From Novosphingobium taihuense (lineage in GTDB: Bacteria; Pseudomonadota; Alphaproteobacteria; Sphingomonadales; Sphingomonadaceae), in assembly GCF_007830315.1 (NCBI RefSeq), contig NZ_VLKJ01000001.1, forward strand, positions 806,001 through 870,000: a stretch of DNA of 64,000 nt, in the 5' to 3' direction. Numbering within the stretch: the first letter of the stretch is position 1; the number at the start of each line of letters is the position of its first letter. This document shows positions 7,031-16,481 of the stretch, in pieces. The notes beneath the pieces were generated by a model. The model was not told the DNA's origin, did no database searches, and was given only the letters and a program-made list of their open reading frames with translations. Position numbers and translations under genes: made by a program.

Positions 7031-8190
7031 ACCAGCCAGTGCTTCGCCAGCGCGACGTGCAGGCGGATGCCGGTCTCCAGCACGTTGTCGTTGAAATCGT
7101 AGTGCGGATTATGCAGCGGCGCAGCGTGATCGGACGTGCCCTGCCCCAGCCAGATATAGGCACCCGGCCGCTGCTGGAGCATGAAGGAAAAGTCTTCTGA
7201 CGTAGGCGCAGGCTCTGGCGCCAGTTCGGCCCTCGCAACTGTAGCCGCAACTTCCAGCGCATCGGCAGCGGCAACCGGATCGTTGATCGTCGCAGGGTAG
7301 TAGCGGTCATAATCGAGCGCACATTGCACTTCGAAGGAAGCTTCGATGCCCTTGAGCATCCCCCGCATCCGCGACTCGATCCGGTCCTGAACTGCCGGAT
7401 CAAACGTCCGGACGGTGCCGCCGACCAGCACTTCGGCCGGGATAACATTGTGCGCATGGCCGCCATGGATCTCGGTGATCGAAAGGACCGCCGATGCATA
7501 AGGCGGCACGGCGCGGCTGACGATGGTGTTGAGCTGCTGAACCAGGCTTGCCGCGGCGAGGATCGCGTCGGGGCTGTCCTGCGGGATCGCTGCGTGGCCG
7601 CCCTTGCCGGTGAGCGTGATGCGAAACTTGTCTGCAGCCCCCATGATAGCGCCAGGACGCGTGCTGATGGTTCCGGCAGGCAGGCCCGGCCAGTTGTGCA
7701 AGGCATAGACGCGGTCGCAAGGGAAGCGGTCGAACAGACCTTCCTCGATCATCACGCGAGCCCCGCCCTGCCCTTCCTCGGCAGGCTGAAAGACGAAGTT
7801 GAGCGTGCCGGCAAAGTCGGGATCGGCGGCAAGCACCCGTGCAGCGCCCAGCAGCATCGCCACGTGGCCATCGTGGCCGCAGCCATGGAAGGTGCCGGGC
7901 GTGGTGCTGGCCCAGGGCAGGTTGGTCTGCTCATGAATCGGCAGCGCGTCCATGTCGGCGCGCAGGCCAAGGGAGCGGGTACCGGGGCGCTTGCCCTTGA
8001 GCACGCCGACAAGCCCGGTGGTGCCAATCTGTTCGTGAACCTCAATACCCAGCCCACGAAGCTCATCGGCAATGCGTGCGGCAGTGCGATGTTCGCGAAA
8101 GCCCAGTTCAGGGTTGGCATGGATATCGCGGCGCAGGGCGACGAGGTCGGGCAGAATCTCAGACAGATCAGTCATTAGAGCATCAGCCAT
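7027..8190 (-). CDS. M20 family amidohydrolase (hippurate / N-acyl amino acid hydrolase type)
   Basis: A 387-residue M20D metallopeptidase-like amidohydrolase. Metal-binding and family motifs are present: LRADMDALPI, GCGHDGHVAML, FVFQPAEEGQGGARVMIEEG, HNWPGLPAG and a C-terminal SEDFSFMLQQRPGAYIWLGQG. Such enzymes remove acyl groups from N-acyl amino acids or open amides, acting in the cytoplasm. The ATG at 8190 overlaps the stop of the Lrp regulator by eight bases, and a second ATG five codons in is possible. It is co-oriented with the aminotransferase and regulator, so it may supply a deacylated amino compound to that pathway. Confidence 0.9.
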   Translation of the reverse strand: MADALMTDLSEILPDLVALRRDIHANPELGFREHRTAARIADELRGLGIEVHEQIGTTGLVGVLKGKRPGTRSLGLRADMDALPIHEQTNLPWASTTPGTFHGCGHDGHVAMLLGAARVLAADPDFAGTLNFVFQPAEEGQGGARVMIEEGLFDRFPCDRVYALHNWPGLPAGTISTRPGAIMGAADKFRITLTGKGGHAAIPQDSPDAILAAASLVQQLNTIVSRAVPPYASAVLSITEIHGGHAHNVIPAEVLVGGTVRTFDPAVQDRIESRMRGMLKGIEASFEVQCALDYDRYYPATINDPVAAADALEVAATVARAELAPEPAPTSEDFSFMLQQRPGAYIWLGQGTSDHAAPLHNPHYDFNDNVLETGIRLHVALAKHWLV

Positions 8191-8680
8191 GGGTTTGGCC
8201 GAACAGGTTCTGGATCGGGAAGTGATGCTTGATGAACGGCGATTTGATCACGACGTAGGAGAAGTACTTCTCGATGCCATAATCGCTCTCCAGCATGCCT
8301 TCGATGATCGACTGGTAGTGCGAGACGCCGCGCGCCACGAACTTCAAGAGATAGTCGTATCCGCCCGAAACGAGGTGGCATTCGACGATCTCGTCGATCT
8401 TGACGATGCGGCTTTCAAATCGGCTGAAGTCACCGCGCCGGTGTTCGCTGAGAGTGACCTCGGTGAAGACGGTGAGGAATTCGCCGAGCTTGTTGAGGTT
8501 TACATGCGCGCCGTAGCCGGTGATGTACCCGGCCTTTTCAAGCCGTTTGACGCGCGTAAGGCAGGGGCTCGGCGAAAGGCCGACCGCATCGGCCAGTTCC
8601 ACGTTGGTGATCCGCCCCTCCTGCTGGAGCTTGGCGAGGATCTTAAGGTCAATCCTGTCGAGCTTGGGTCCGGGCAGCAT
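8183..8680 (-). CDS. Lrp/AsnC family transcriptional regulator
   Basis: A 165-residue regulator. An N-terminal helix-turn-helix (LDRIDLKILAKLQQEGRIT then NVELADAVGLSPSPCLTRVKRLEKAG) is followed by a RAM ligand-binding domain with VECHLVSGGYDYLLK. GAGGGG precedes the ATG. It begins 14 bases after the class III aminotransferase and overlaps the amidohydrolase, so it is embedded in the catabolic operon it probably controls. A CCATTG/CAATGG inverted repeat at 10119-10135 is a candidate operator. Confidence 0.92.
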   Translation of the reverse strand: MLPGPKLDRIDLKILAKLQQEGRITNVELADAVGLSPSPCLTRVKRLEKAGYITGYGAHVNLNKLGEFLTVFTEVTLSEHRRGDFSRFESRIVKIDEIVECHLVSGGYDYLLKFVARGVSHYQSIIEGMLESDYGIEKYFSYVVIKSPFIKHHFPIQNLFGQTHG

Positions 8681-8694
8681 TGCGGTGATCCCCC

Positions 8695-10122
8695 TCAGGC
8701 GTGTTGCAGCGCGACGACCGCGCGGATCTCAGGCTGGTCGAGCAGTTGATCAAGCGAGCGCTCGACGCGCTCGAAGATCGTGTCCATTTCCTCCAGCGTG
8801 CAGCACAAGGCTGGCGCGAAGCCCAGAACGGCATTTGCAAAGCAGCGCACGATCACCCCGTTGCCGTAAGTCAGCTTCGAAAGCCTGCCGCCGATATCGA
8901 GCGAGGCATCAAAGGTTGCCTTCATCGCCTTGTTCGGCGTGAGTTCGATCGCGCCAAGCATCCCACGATAGCGCACGTCGCCGACCAGCGGGTGGCTGCG
9001 GATACGCTCCATGTGTTCGGCAAAGCGCGCGCCGACCTTCACGCCGTTCTCGAGCAGCCCGCCTTCGCGGTAAAGGCGCAGGACTTCGAGGCCTACCGCG
9101 GCGGCAACCGGGTGACCGGAATAGGTCTGGCCGTGGCCGATCGGCAGGGCAGCGGGTGCAGCGTCGGCGATGGTCTGGTAGACATGGTCGGCCATGAACA
9201 TCGCGCCCATGGGGATGTACCCGGCGGTCAGGCCCTTGGCCGTAGTCATGAAATCGGGCGAGACGCCCTCGTCAAGGCAGGCGAAGAGCGGTCCAGTACG
9301 GCCGAAGCCGGTGATGACCTCGTCCACCAGCATCAGGATGCCGAGCCGAGTGCAGGCCTCGCGCAGGGCCTTGAGCCAACCGCGAGGGGGAACGATTACG
9401 CCGCCCGATCCCTGGATCGGTTCGCAGCAGAACGCCGCCACGTTGTCTGCCCCGAGTTCGGCCACCTTGGCTTCAAGCGCGGCAACTGTAGAGGCGATCA
9501 CCGCCGCGTCATCGTCACCTTGCGGGTGGCGATACTGATAGGGCGAGGCGATGTGATGCTGCCAGGGGCGCGGCAGGTCAAAGTTGCGGTGGAAGTTGCC
9601 GAGCGCAGTGAGCCCTGCGCCAAGGCTGCTTGATCCGTGATAGCCCCACTCCAGCGCGATGAAGTGCTTCTTCGAAGGCTTCCCCGCCGCATTCCAATAG
9701 TGGACGATGTAGCGGATCGCGCTGTCGACGGCGTCAGACCCGCCCTGCGTGAAGAACACGTGATCGAGGCCTTCAGGCGCGGCGGCGGTGAGCTCTCCGG
9801 CGAGCCGGATCACCGGTTCGCTGGCGAAGTGGAAATAGCCGGTGGCATAGGGCAGCTTGCGCATCTGCTCGGCAGCAGCCTCCACGATCGAGTCCTGCCC
9901 ATACCCGACATTGACGCACCACAGACCCGCGAAGGCATCAAGCAGCCGGTTACCTTCGGCGTCTGTAAGCCACATGCCCTTGCCGGATTCCAGCACGATC
10001 GCGCCGTGCAGCTCATGACCCCGGAACGACGTGACCGAGTGGATCAGGTGATCGCGGTCAATATCTACTAGGGAGCGGTTCGAGAGGGCAGAAGCGGAGG
10101 CGTTCATCACAGGCTCGTCCAT
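8695..10122 (-). CDS. Class III PLP-dependent aminotransferase (omega-amino acid/diamine : pyruvate type)
   Basis: A 475-residue class III aminotransferase. LVDEVITGFGRTG (Asp near residue 267) and TTAKGLTAGY (PLP lysine near residue 296) are intact, as are the FTQGGSDAVDSAIR and YHGSSSLG motifs. Its closest recognisable relatives are enzymes that transaminate omega-amino acids, taurine or putrescine with pyruvate. The amine substrate is not readable. A second ATG five codons in (10107) has a better ribosome site (GGACGAG). It heads the run aminotransferase-Lrp-amidohydrolase. The semialdehyde it makes could be taken by the two aldehyde dehydrogenases nearby. Confidence 0.88.
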   Translation of the reverse strand: MDEPVMNASASALSNRSLVDIDRDHLIHSVTSFRGHELHGAIVLESGKGMWLTDAEGNRLLDAFAGLWCVNVGYGQDSIVEAAAEQMRKLPYATGYFHFASEPVIRLAGELTAAAPEGLDHVFFTQGGSDAVDSAIRYIVHYWNAAGKPSKKHFIALEWGYHGSSSLGAGLTALGNFHRNFDLPRPWQHHIASPYQYRHPQGDDDAAVIASTVAALEAKVAELGADNVAAFCCEPIQGSGGVIVPPRGWLKALREACTRLGILMLVDEVITGFGRTGPLFACLDEGVSPDFMTTAKGLTAGYIPMGAMFMADHVYQTIADAAPAALPIGHGQTYSGHPVAAAVGLEVLRLYREGGLLENGVKVGARFAEHMERIRSHPLVGDVRYRGMLGAIELTPNKAMKATFDASLDIGGRLSKLTYGNGVIVRCFANAVLGFAPALCCTLEEMDTIFERVERSLDQLLDQPEIRAVVALQHA

Positions 10123-10135
10123 TGGGGAACAATGG
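10119..10135. promoter_or_regulatory. Inverted repeat at the aminotransferase start, candidate Lrp operator
   Basis: CCATTG, five bases (GGGAA), CAATGG: a perfect 6-bp inverted repeat that overlaps the first possible start codon. It is the only clear palindrome before this operon, which encodes an Lrp/AsnC protein. It may be an autoregulatory site, or it may argue for the downstream ATG at 10107. Function is inferred. Confidence 0.4.
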
Positions 10136-10247
10136 AACGAGCCTATGCCGCTAGCAAGAGCGGGTTTGGCCGAAAGCGTGGGCTAAGGGGCGCTCCGCGG
10201 GCTTTCGCGTGGTAGAACGCAGCATTTTATGCTGCACCTCCGCGCTG

Positions 10248-11327
10248 TCAGCCCAAGGCTTCGGCGATGGCCTTGCCGCATGCTTCGGTACCGGCCGCAC
10301 CCTTAAGGTCGCGTGTGCGGGCCGAGGGCGTGGCAAGAACCTCTTCTACCGCGCGCATGATCGCCGCGGCAGCTTCTGCTTCGCCGAGGTGTTCCAACAT
10401 CATCGCGGCTGACCAGATCTGGCCGACCGGATTGGCAATGCCCTGCCCGGCAATGTCCGGCGCGGAGCCGTGCACCGGTTCGAACAGCGAAGGATGGATG
10501 CCTTCGGGATTGATATTGCCGGATGGCGCAACCCCGATGGTGCCGGTGCAGGCGGGGCCCAAATCGGAGAGAATGTCGCCGAACAAGTTGGAGCCGACAA
10601 CCACGTCGAACCGGTCAGGATTCAGCACGAACTGCGCGGTCAGGATGTCGATGTGGTATTTGTCGTGACGTACATCGGGGTATTCTTCGCCGATCACTTC
10701 GACGCGCTGGTCCCAGTACGGCATGGTGATAGCAATGCCGTTGGACTTGGTGGCGCTGGTCAGGTGCTTGGCGGGGCGTTTTTGTGCCAGATCGAAGGCA
10801 TAGCGCAGCACGCGGTCCACGCCGATGCGCGTCATCACCGTTTCCTGGATGACGACCTCGCGCTCCGTACCGGGGAACATAATCCCGCCGACCGAGGAAT
10901 ATTCGCCTTCGGTATTCTCGCGCACGACCCAGAAATCGATGTCACCCGGCTCGCGACCCGCCAGCGGGCAGGGAACGCCAGGCATGAGGCGCACGGGGCG
11001 CAGGTTGACATACTGGTCGTATTCGCGGCGGAACTGCAGCAGCGACCCCCAGAGCGAGACGTGATCGGGCACGGTATCAGGCCAGCCGACCGCACCGAAG
11101 AAGATCGCATCTGGCCGACCGATCTCCTCTTTCCAGTTGTCGGGCATCATCTTGCCGTGGCGGGTGTAGTAGTCGCAGCAGGCGAAATCATGCCACTTTT
11201 GCTCGATCTCGAAACCGAACAGCGAGGCGGCCTTTTCGAGCACGCGCATGCCTTCGGGCATCACTTCCTTGCCGATGCCGTCACCCGGGATGACCGCGAT
11301 TGTGTGCTTGCGCCTATTGCTCGTCAT
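10248..11327 (-). CDS. Tartrate / D-malate-type dehydrogenase (isopropylmalate dehydrogenase superfamily)
   Basis: A 359-residue metal- and NAD-dependent beta-decarboxylating dehydrogenase. The N-terminus IAVIPGDGIGKEVMPEGMRVLE, the FWVVRENTEGEYSSVGG motif and LFGDILSDLGPACTGTIGVAPSGNINPEG are characteristic; the CDYYTRHGKMMPDNW stretch points to the tartrate dehydrogenase/D-malate branch rather than LeuB. It oxidises a 2-hydroxydicarboxylate, such as D-malate or tartrate. It ends about 125 bases before the aminotransferase start and begins 15 bases after gabD, in the same orientation. Substrate within this cluster is unknown. Confidence 0.87.
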   Translation of the reverse strand: MTSNRRKHTIAVIPGDGIGKEVMPEGMRVLEKAASLFGFEIEQKWHDFACCDYYTRHGKMMPDNWKEEIGRPDAIFFGAVGWPDTVPDHVSLWGSLLQFRREYDQYVNLRPVRLMPGVPCPLAGREPGDIDFWVVRENTEGEYSSVGGIMFPGTEREVVIQETVMTRIGVDRVLRYAFDLAQKRPAKHLTSATKSNGIAITMPYWDQRVEVIGEEYPDVRHDKYHIDILTAQFVLNPDRFDVVVGSNLFGDILSDLGPACTGTIGVAPSGNINPEGIHPSLFEPVHGSAPDIAGQGIANPVGQIWSAAMMLEHLGEAEAAAAIMRAVEEVLATPSARTRDLKGAAGTEACGKAIAEALG

Positions 11328-11342
11328 TGTTCCGCCCCCGGT

Positions 11343-12797
11343 TCAGATCTTCAGGCCGCCGATGTGGAAGGCCTTGGTTTCCAGATATTCCTCGATGCCC
11401 AGCGTGCCGCCTTCGCGTCCGAGGCCGGATTGCTTCACGCCACCGAACGGAGCCATTTCCATTGCGATCGAGCCGGTGTTGAGAGCAATCATCCCCGCCT
11501 CCAGCGCCTCGGCCACACGGAAGGCGCGATCGAGGCCCGACGTGTAGAAGTAGCTGGCAAGGCCGTACTCGGTATCGTTGGCCAGCGCGATGGCCTCGTC
11601 CTCGGTCTCGAAGCGGAACAGCGGAGCAACAGGGCCAAAGGTTTCTTCCGAAGCAAGGCGCATGTCGGTGCTGGCCTCGCCGATAACGACCGGTCGGGCA
11701 AAGTTGCCACCTTGCGCGCCTTTGCCGGAAAACAGCACCTTGCCACCCTTGGCCAGCGCATCCTCAAGATGAGCCGAGACCTTGTCGACTGCCGCGCGGT
11801 TGATCAGCGGGCCGGTGGTTGCGTCGGCGTCTATCCCGTTGCCGACATTGAGCGCTTCGACTGCAGCCCCGAGACGCGCGGCGAATTCATCGTAGATCGG
11901 CGCGTGCACCAGAATGCGGTTGGCACAGACGCAGGTCTGCCCGGCATTGCGGAACTTGCTCGCCATGGTAGCCTTAACCGCCAGATCGAGATCGGCATCG
12001 TCGAACACGATCAGCGGCGCATTGCCACCCAGTTCGAGGCTCAGCCGCTTGATCGTGTCTGCGCTCTGCCGCATCAGCAGCGAACCGACGCGGGTCGAGC
12101 CGGTGAATGAAAGCTTGCGCACCACCGGGCTAGCTGTGATCGTCGCACCAATCGCCTGCGGCATGCCAGTCAGAAGGTTGATCGTCCCTTTGGGGAAGCC
12201 TGCGCGGATCGCCAGTTCGATAAGGGCGAGCGCGGTGAATGGCGTCATTTCCGACGGCTTGATCACCACCGAACACCCGGCAGCAAGCGCGGGCGCGCAT
12301 TTGCGGGTGATCATCGCAGCGGGGAAGTTCCAGGGCGTGATCGCGGCTGAAACACCGACCGGCTCGGTCAGCACGATGATCCGACGGTCGCGCTCGGGCG
12401 AGGGAACGTTGCGCCCGCCAACGCGGCGGCCTTCTTCGGCAAACCACTTGATGAACGTCGCCGCGTAGCGAATCTCGCCTTGAGCTTCGGCGAGAGTCTT
12501 GCCCTGCTCGGCAGTCATGATCCGGGCTAGATCATCGACATTGGCAAGCACCAGAGCATGCCAGGCTTCGAGCAGCGCGGCGCGCTCGCCTGCAGTCCGG
12601 CGGCGCCAGCCCGACCACGAAGCCTGAGCCGCGGCGATGGCCGCCTCTGCCTCTGCCGCGCCGCAATCGGGCACGGTGCCAATGACCTCGCCGGTTGCGG
12701 GATTGGTGACATCAAGCGCGGGGAGGCCGGCAGAAATCCACTGCCCATCAACCAACGCGGCCTGCCGCAGCAGGGTGGGATCATTCAGGTTCAACAT
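11343..12797 (-). CDS. gabD: NAD(P)-dependent succinate-semialdehyde dehydrogenase
   Basis: A 484-residue aldehyde dehydrogenase of the GabD class, oxidising succinate semialdehyde to succinate. Recognisable motifs are VTNPATGEVIGTVPDCG, PWNFPAAMITRK, the glutamate site LELGGNAPLIVFDDADLD and the catalytic-cysteine site RNAGQTCVCANRILV, which shows the extra cysteine typical of GabD. The C-terminus ends in FGGVKQSGLGREGG. The ATG at 12797 is used; a TTG two codons earlier overlaps the GNAT stop. It follows the GNAT gene by two bases. Its presence suggests that the pathway releases a C4 semialdehyde. Confidence 0.9.
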   Translation of the reverse strand: MLNLNDPTLLRQAALVDGQWISAGLPALDVTNPATGEVIGTVPDCGAAEAEAAIAAAQASWSGWRRRTAGERAALLEAWHALVLANVDDLARIMTAEQGKTLAEAQGEIRYAATFIKWFAEEGRRVGGRNVPSPERDRRIIVLTEPVGVSAAITPWNFPAAMITRKCAPALAAGCSVVIKPSEMTPFTALALIELAIRAGFPKGTINLLTGMPQAIGATITASPVVRKLSFTGSTRVGSLLMRQSADTIKRLSLELGGNAPLIVFDDADLDLAVKATMASKFRNAGQTCVCANRILVHAPIYDEFAARLGAAVEALNVGNGIDADATTGPLINRAAVDKVSAHLEDALAKGGKVLFSGKGAQGGNFARPVVIGEASTDMRLASEETFGPVAPLFRFETEDEAIALANDTEYGLASYFYTSGLDRAFRVAEALEAGMIALNTGSIAMEMAPFGGVKQSGLGREGGTLGIEEYLETKAFHIGGLKI

Positions 12798-12799
12798 GT

Positions 12800-13657
12800 T
12801 CAACCAAGCGCCTGTGCTGCAATTGCAAAAGTTGTGATGGCGTCATCGACCGCCGGTGCGGGCCCGAGAGCCATCGTAGTGACGCGCCCCACTTCGGGCA
12901 GGCCAAGCTCCTCAAGCCATGGTCCGAGCCCGCTGCTTTCAGGAATGTCGAGACGACAGAAGCTGCCGGACTGCGTGCCCAGCCAGTGCGCGATCAACGC
13001 CTTGGCCCCTGCCTGATCGGGCGCGATCACCGGGGCGATGGCCCAGCCCCGCCCGAACCTTCGCAGCACAGCAAATCCGGTCTGCTCATGCTCTCGGCAG
13101 AGCACAACCGTGCTGCCCTCGGCCTGGAAGGCATCGAGCACCGCCTTGCGCTCCATGCCACTCGCCTTGACGTAGAGCGCGTCAAGCGCCTCGCCATCGG
13201 CGGCCCCCATTGGCCGCACGCGCTCACCGCGCCGTAGCTCGACGAGCGGCTGGGCAGGGGCGACCGCCTGATGCTGACACACAACCCCTAATTCTTCGAA
13301 GCCGAGCTTGCGATAGAGCGGCAGCCCTTCTGCCGTAGCGTTGAGAATGACCGTGCGCCCCTTGAGACGTTCCAGCATGGCGTCCATCAGCTTGCGACCG
13401 AGCCCCCGGCCCTGCATCGCATTCGTCACGATAACCATGCCGAGAGTCGCGAATGCCTCGCCGAACTTCCAGCCCATGATCGTGCCGACCACCTTGCCGT
13501 CGACTTCGGCCACAACGCCCTCGCCGATCGACAGGAACAACGCCAGATCCCCTTCGCGATGCGGCCATTGCTGCTCGAAACACAATTCGGCAGCAGCGTG
13601 GATGTCGTCGCCGGTCATTGCGCGCATGACGATCTGCGTCGCGTCCTGAACTGCCAT
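12800..13657 (-). CDS. GNAT N-acetyltransferase with two GNAT domains
   Basis: A 285-residue protein. The first half is a canonical GNAT domain with the acetyl-CoA motif VTNAMQGRGLGRKLMDAML and a second-strand YRKLGFEELG. The second half (about residues 150-285) looks like a diverged GNAT/YitI-type C-terminal domain. The ATG at 13657 has GGGAG upstream; a TTG six codons earlier was rejected. It is first in the GNAT-gabD-dehydrogenase run. An acetyltransferase placed at the head of an amine pathway may N-acetylate the substrate or an intermediate that the M20 amidohydrolase later releases. That link is inference. Confidence 0.82.
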   Translation of the reverse strand: MAVQDATQIVMRAMTGDDIHAAAELCFEQQWPHREGDLALFLSIGEGVVAEVDGKVVGTIMGWKFGEAFATLGMVIVTNAMQGRGLGRKLMDAMLERLKGRTVILNATAEGLPLYRKLGFEELGVVCQHQAVAPAQPLVELRRGERVRPMGAADGEALDALYVKASGMERKAVLDAFQAEGSTVVLCREHEQTGFAVLRRFGRGWAIAPVIAPDQAGAKALIAHWLGTQSGSFCRLDIPESSGLGPWLEELGLPEVGRVTTMALGPAPAVDDAITTFAIAAQALG

Positions 13658-13859
13658 CGGATGCTCCCGGAACAAGATTGAGAAAGGGTGCGATCAGCAC
13701 CACTGTAATGCTTTCGGTCTAACCAGCGCCGATCAACATGAGGTGCCGGTTTTCCATCTTATTCGGAACATTATCGCGCGTTCTCACGCCCCTTTGCCGC
13801 GCCGATTGCGAAAGCGGCGGCATAGACTGCTGCGTCCCCGCCATGTCCGGAAAGCTGCG

Positions 13860-15332
<1,473 letters not shown>

Positions 15333-15335
15333 CGA

Positions 15336-16481
15336 TCAGCCGCCTTCGCGGAACCGCCTGATCGCGTACTGCTCGATAGGAATGTCCGTCGTACCCGTGG
15401 CGATGATTTCAGCCATCGTCTCGCCCACGCCGGGTCCGATCTGAAAGCCAGAGCCTGAAAAGCCAAAGGCGTAGAACAGGCCCGACACGGTATCGCTCGC
15501 CCCCATGACCGGCAGGGCATCGTCAGTGTAGCCCTCGATCCCGCTCCAGACGCGGATGACCTGCAGCCTGGCCAGCGCTGGCGCGAGGCGGCGCAAGTGC
15601 TGGAACTGGGTCATGGTGTTCTCGGGCATCACATAGGCGCGGTACTCATCGGGATAGGACGGCGCGCGCAATGAGCCACCCAGCACGATGTTGCCGCGAG
15701 CGACCTGGCGGAAATACACCGTCTCGACCTCGTCAGGCGTCATCACGCCAACGGCGGGAAGGATTGAGTAAGGTACCGGTTCGGTCACGCTCATCGTCGG
15801 CGCGCGGGGGGTGAGCTTTACCGGCTCACCGAACTGACTGACAATCTTGCCTGCCCATGCGCCCGCGGTAACGAGCAGGGTCGGCGCGCGAAAGCGACGC
15901 CCATCCTCGGCCTCAAGCACGAAATCTTCGCCGACCTTGGCCGCGTGGACGATCTTGGTGTCTTCCACCACTTGCGCGCCCAGCTTCATTGCCGCCCGGG
16001 CGAAGGCGGGCGCGGCAAGACGCGGGTTGGCGTGGCCATCCAACGCGGAATGCGAACCGGCGAGGACATCGGGGCCGAGCCATGGGAACTTCTCGCGCAG
16101 CATGTTGCCCGAAAGCAGCTCGAGATCGAGCCCCTCCTCTCGTGCCTGAGCGGCGTACTCCTCCATCTTTCCGACGTTCTCGGGCCGATCGCGGAAGCAG
16201 ACGCGGATGTGGCCGTTCTGCAGGTATTCCACGTCGGACCCAAGCAGTTCGCTCGCCTGCCGCCAGATGCGGCTGGCGCGGTTGGCCAGCGGCAATTGGA
16301 AGATCGGGCGGCCCTGACGGCGCACATTGCCGAAGTTCGTGCCGCTCGCCTGACGTCCGACCTTGTCGGTCTCGAGCAGAAGCACCGACAACCCGCGCTG
16401 CGCGAGGAAGAATGCGGCCGAGCAGCCCATCAACCCGCCGCCGATGATCGCGACGTCTGCAGTGGCTTCAGGCGCGATCAT
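15336..16481 (-). CDS. FAD-dependent oxidoreductase, small flavin subunit (HcnC / opine oxidase subunit B type)
   Basis: A 381-residue DAO-family flavoprotein with an N-terminal FAD motif ADVAIIGGGLMGCSAAFFLAQRG and the DGHANP and FSGSGFQIGPGVGE motifs seen in HcnC, opine oxidase B and D-hydroxyproline dehydrogenase subunits. It is the catalytic amine-oxidising partner of the next two genes, with which it would form a heterotrimer at the inner face of the membrane. Its ATG overlaps the stop of the larger subunit by four bases (ATGA). The amine substrate is unknown. Confidence 0.85.
   Translation of the reverse strand: MIAPEATADVAIIGGGLMGCSAAFFLAQRGLSVLLLETDKVGRQASGTNFGNVRRQGRPIFQLPLANRASRIWRQASELLGSDVEYLQNGHIRVCFRDRPENVGKMEEYAAQAREEGLDLELLSGNMLREKFPWLGPDVLAGSHSALDGHANPRLAAPAFARAAMKLGAQVVEDTKIVHAAKVGEDFVLEAEDGRRFRAPTLLVTAGAWAGKIVSQFGEPVKLTPRAPTMSVTEPVPYSILPAVGVMTPDEVETVYFRQVARGNIVLGGSLRAPSYPDEYRAYVMPENTMTQFQHLRRLAPALARLQVIRVWSGIEGYTDDALPVMGASDTVSGLFYAFGFSGSGFQIGPGVGETMAEIIATGTTDIPIEQYAIRRFREGG

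Noticed and set aside
10171..10207. Terminator hairpin after the tartrate-type dehydrogenase gene (CGAAAGC / GCTTTCG)
   Set aside because: The arms are 7 bases around a 23-base loop with no T-run, which is too weak to call.
10470..12110. A 546-codon plus-strand frame opposite the tartrate dehydrogenase and gabD
   Set aside because: It crosses two well-identified genes on the other strand and reads as composition-driven sequence without motifs.
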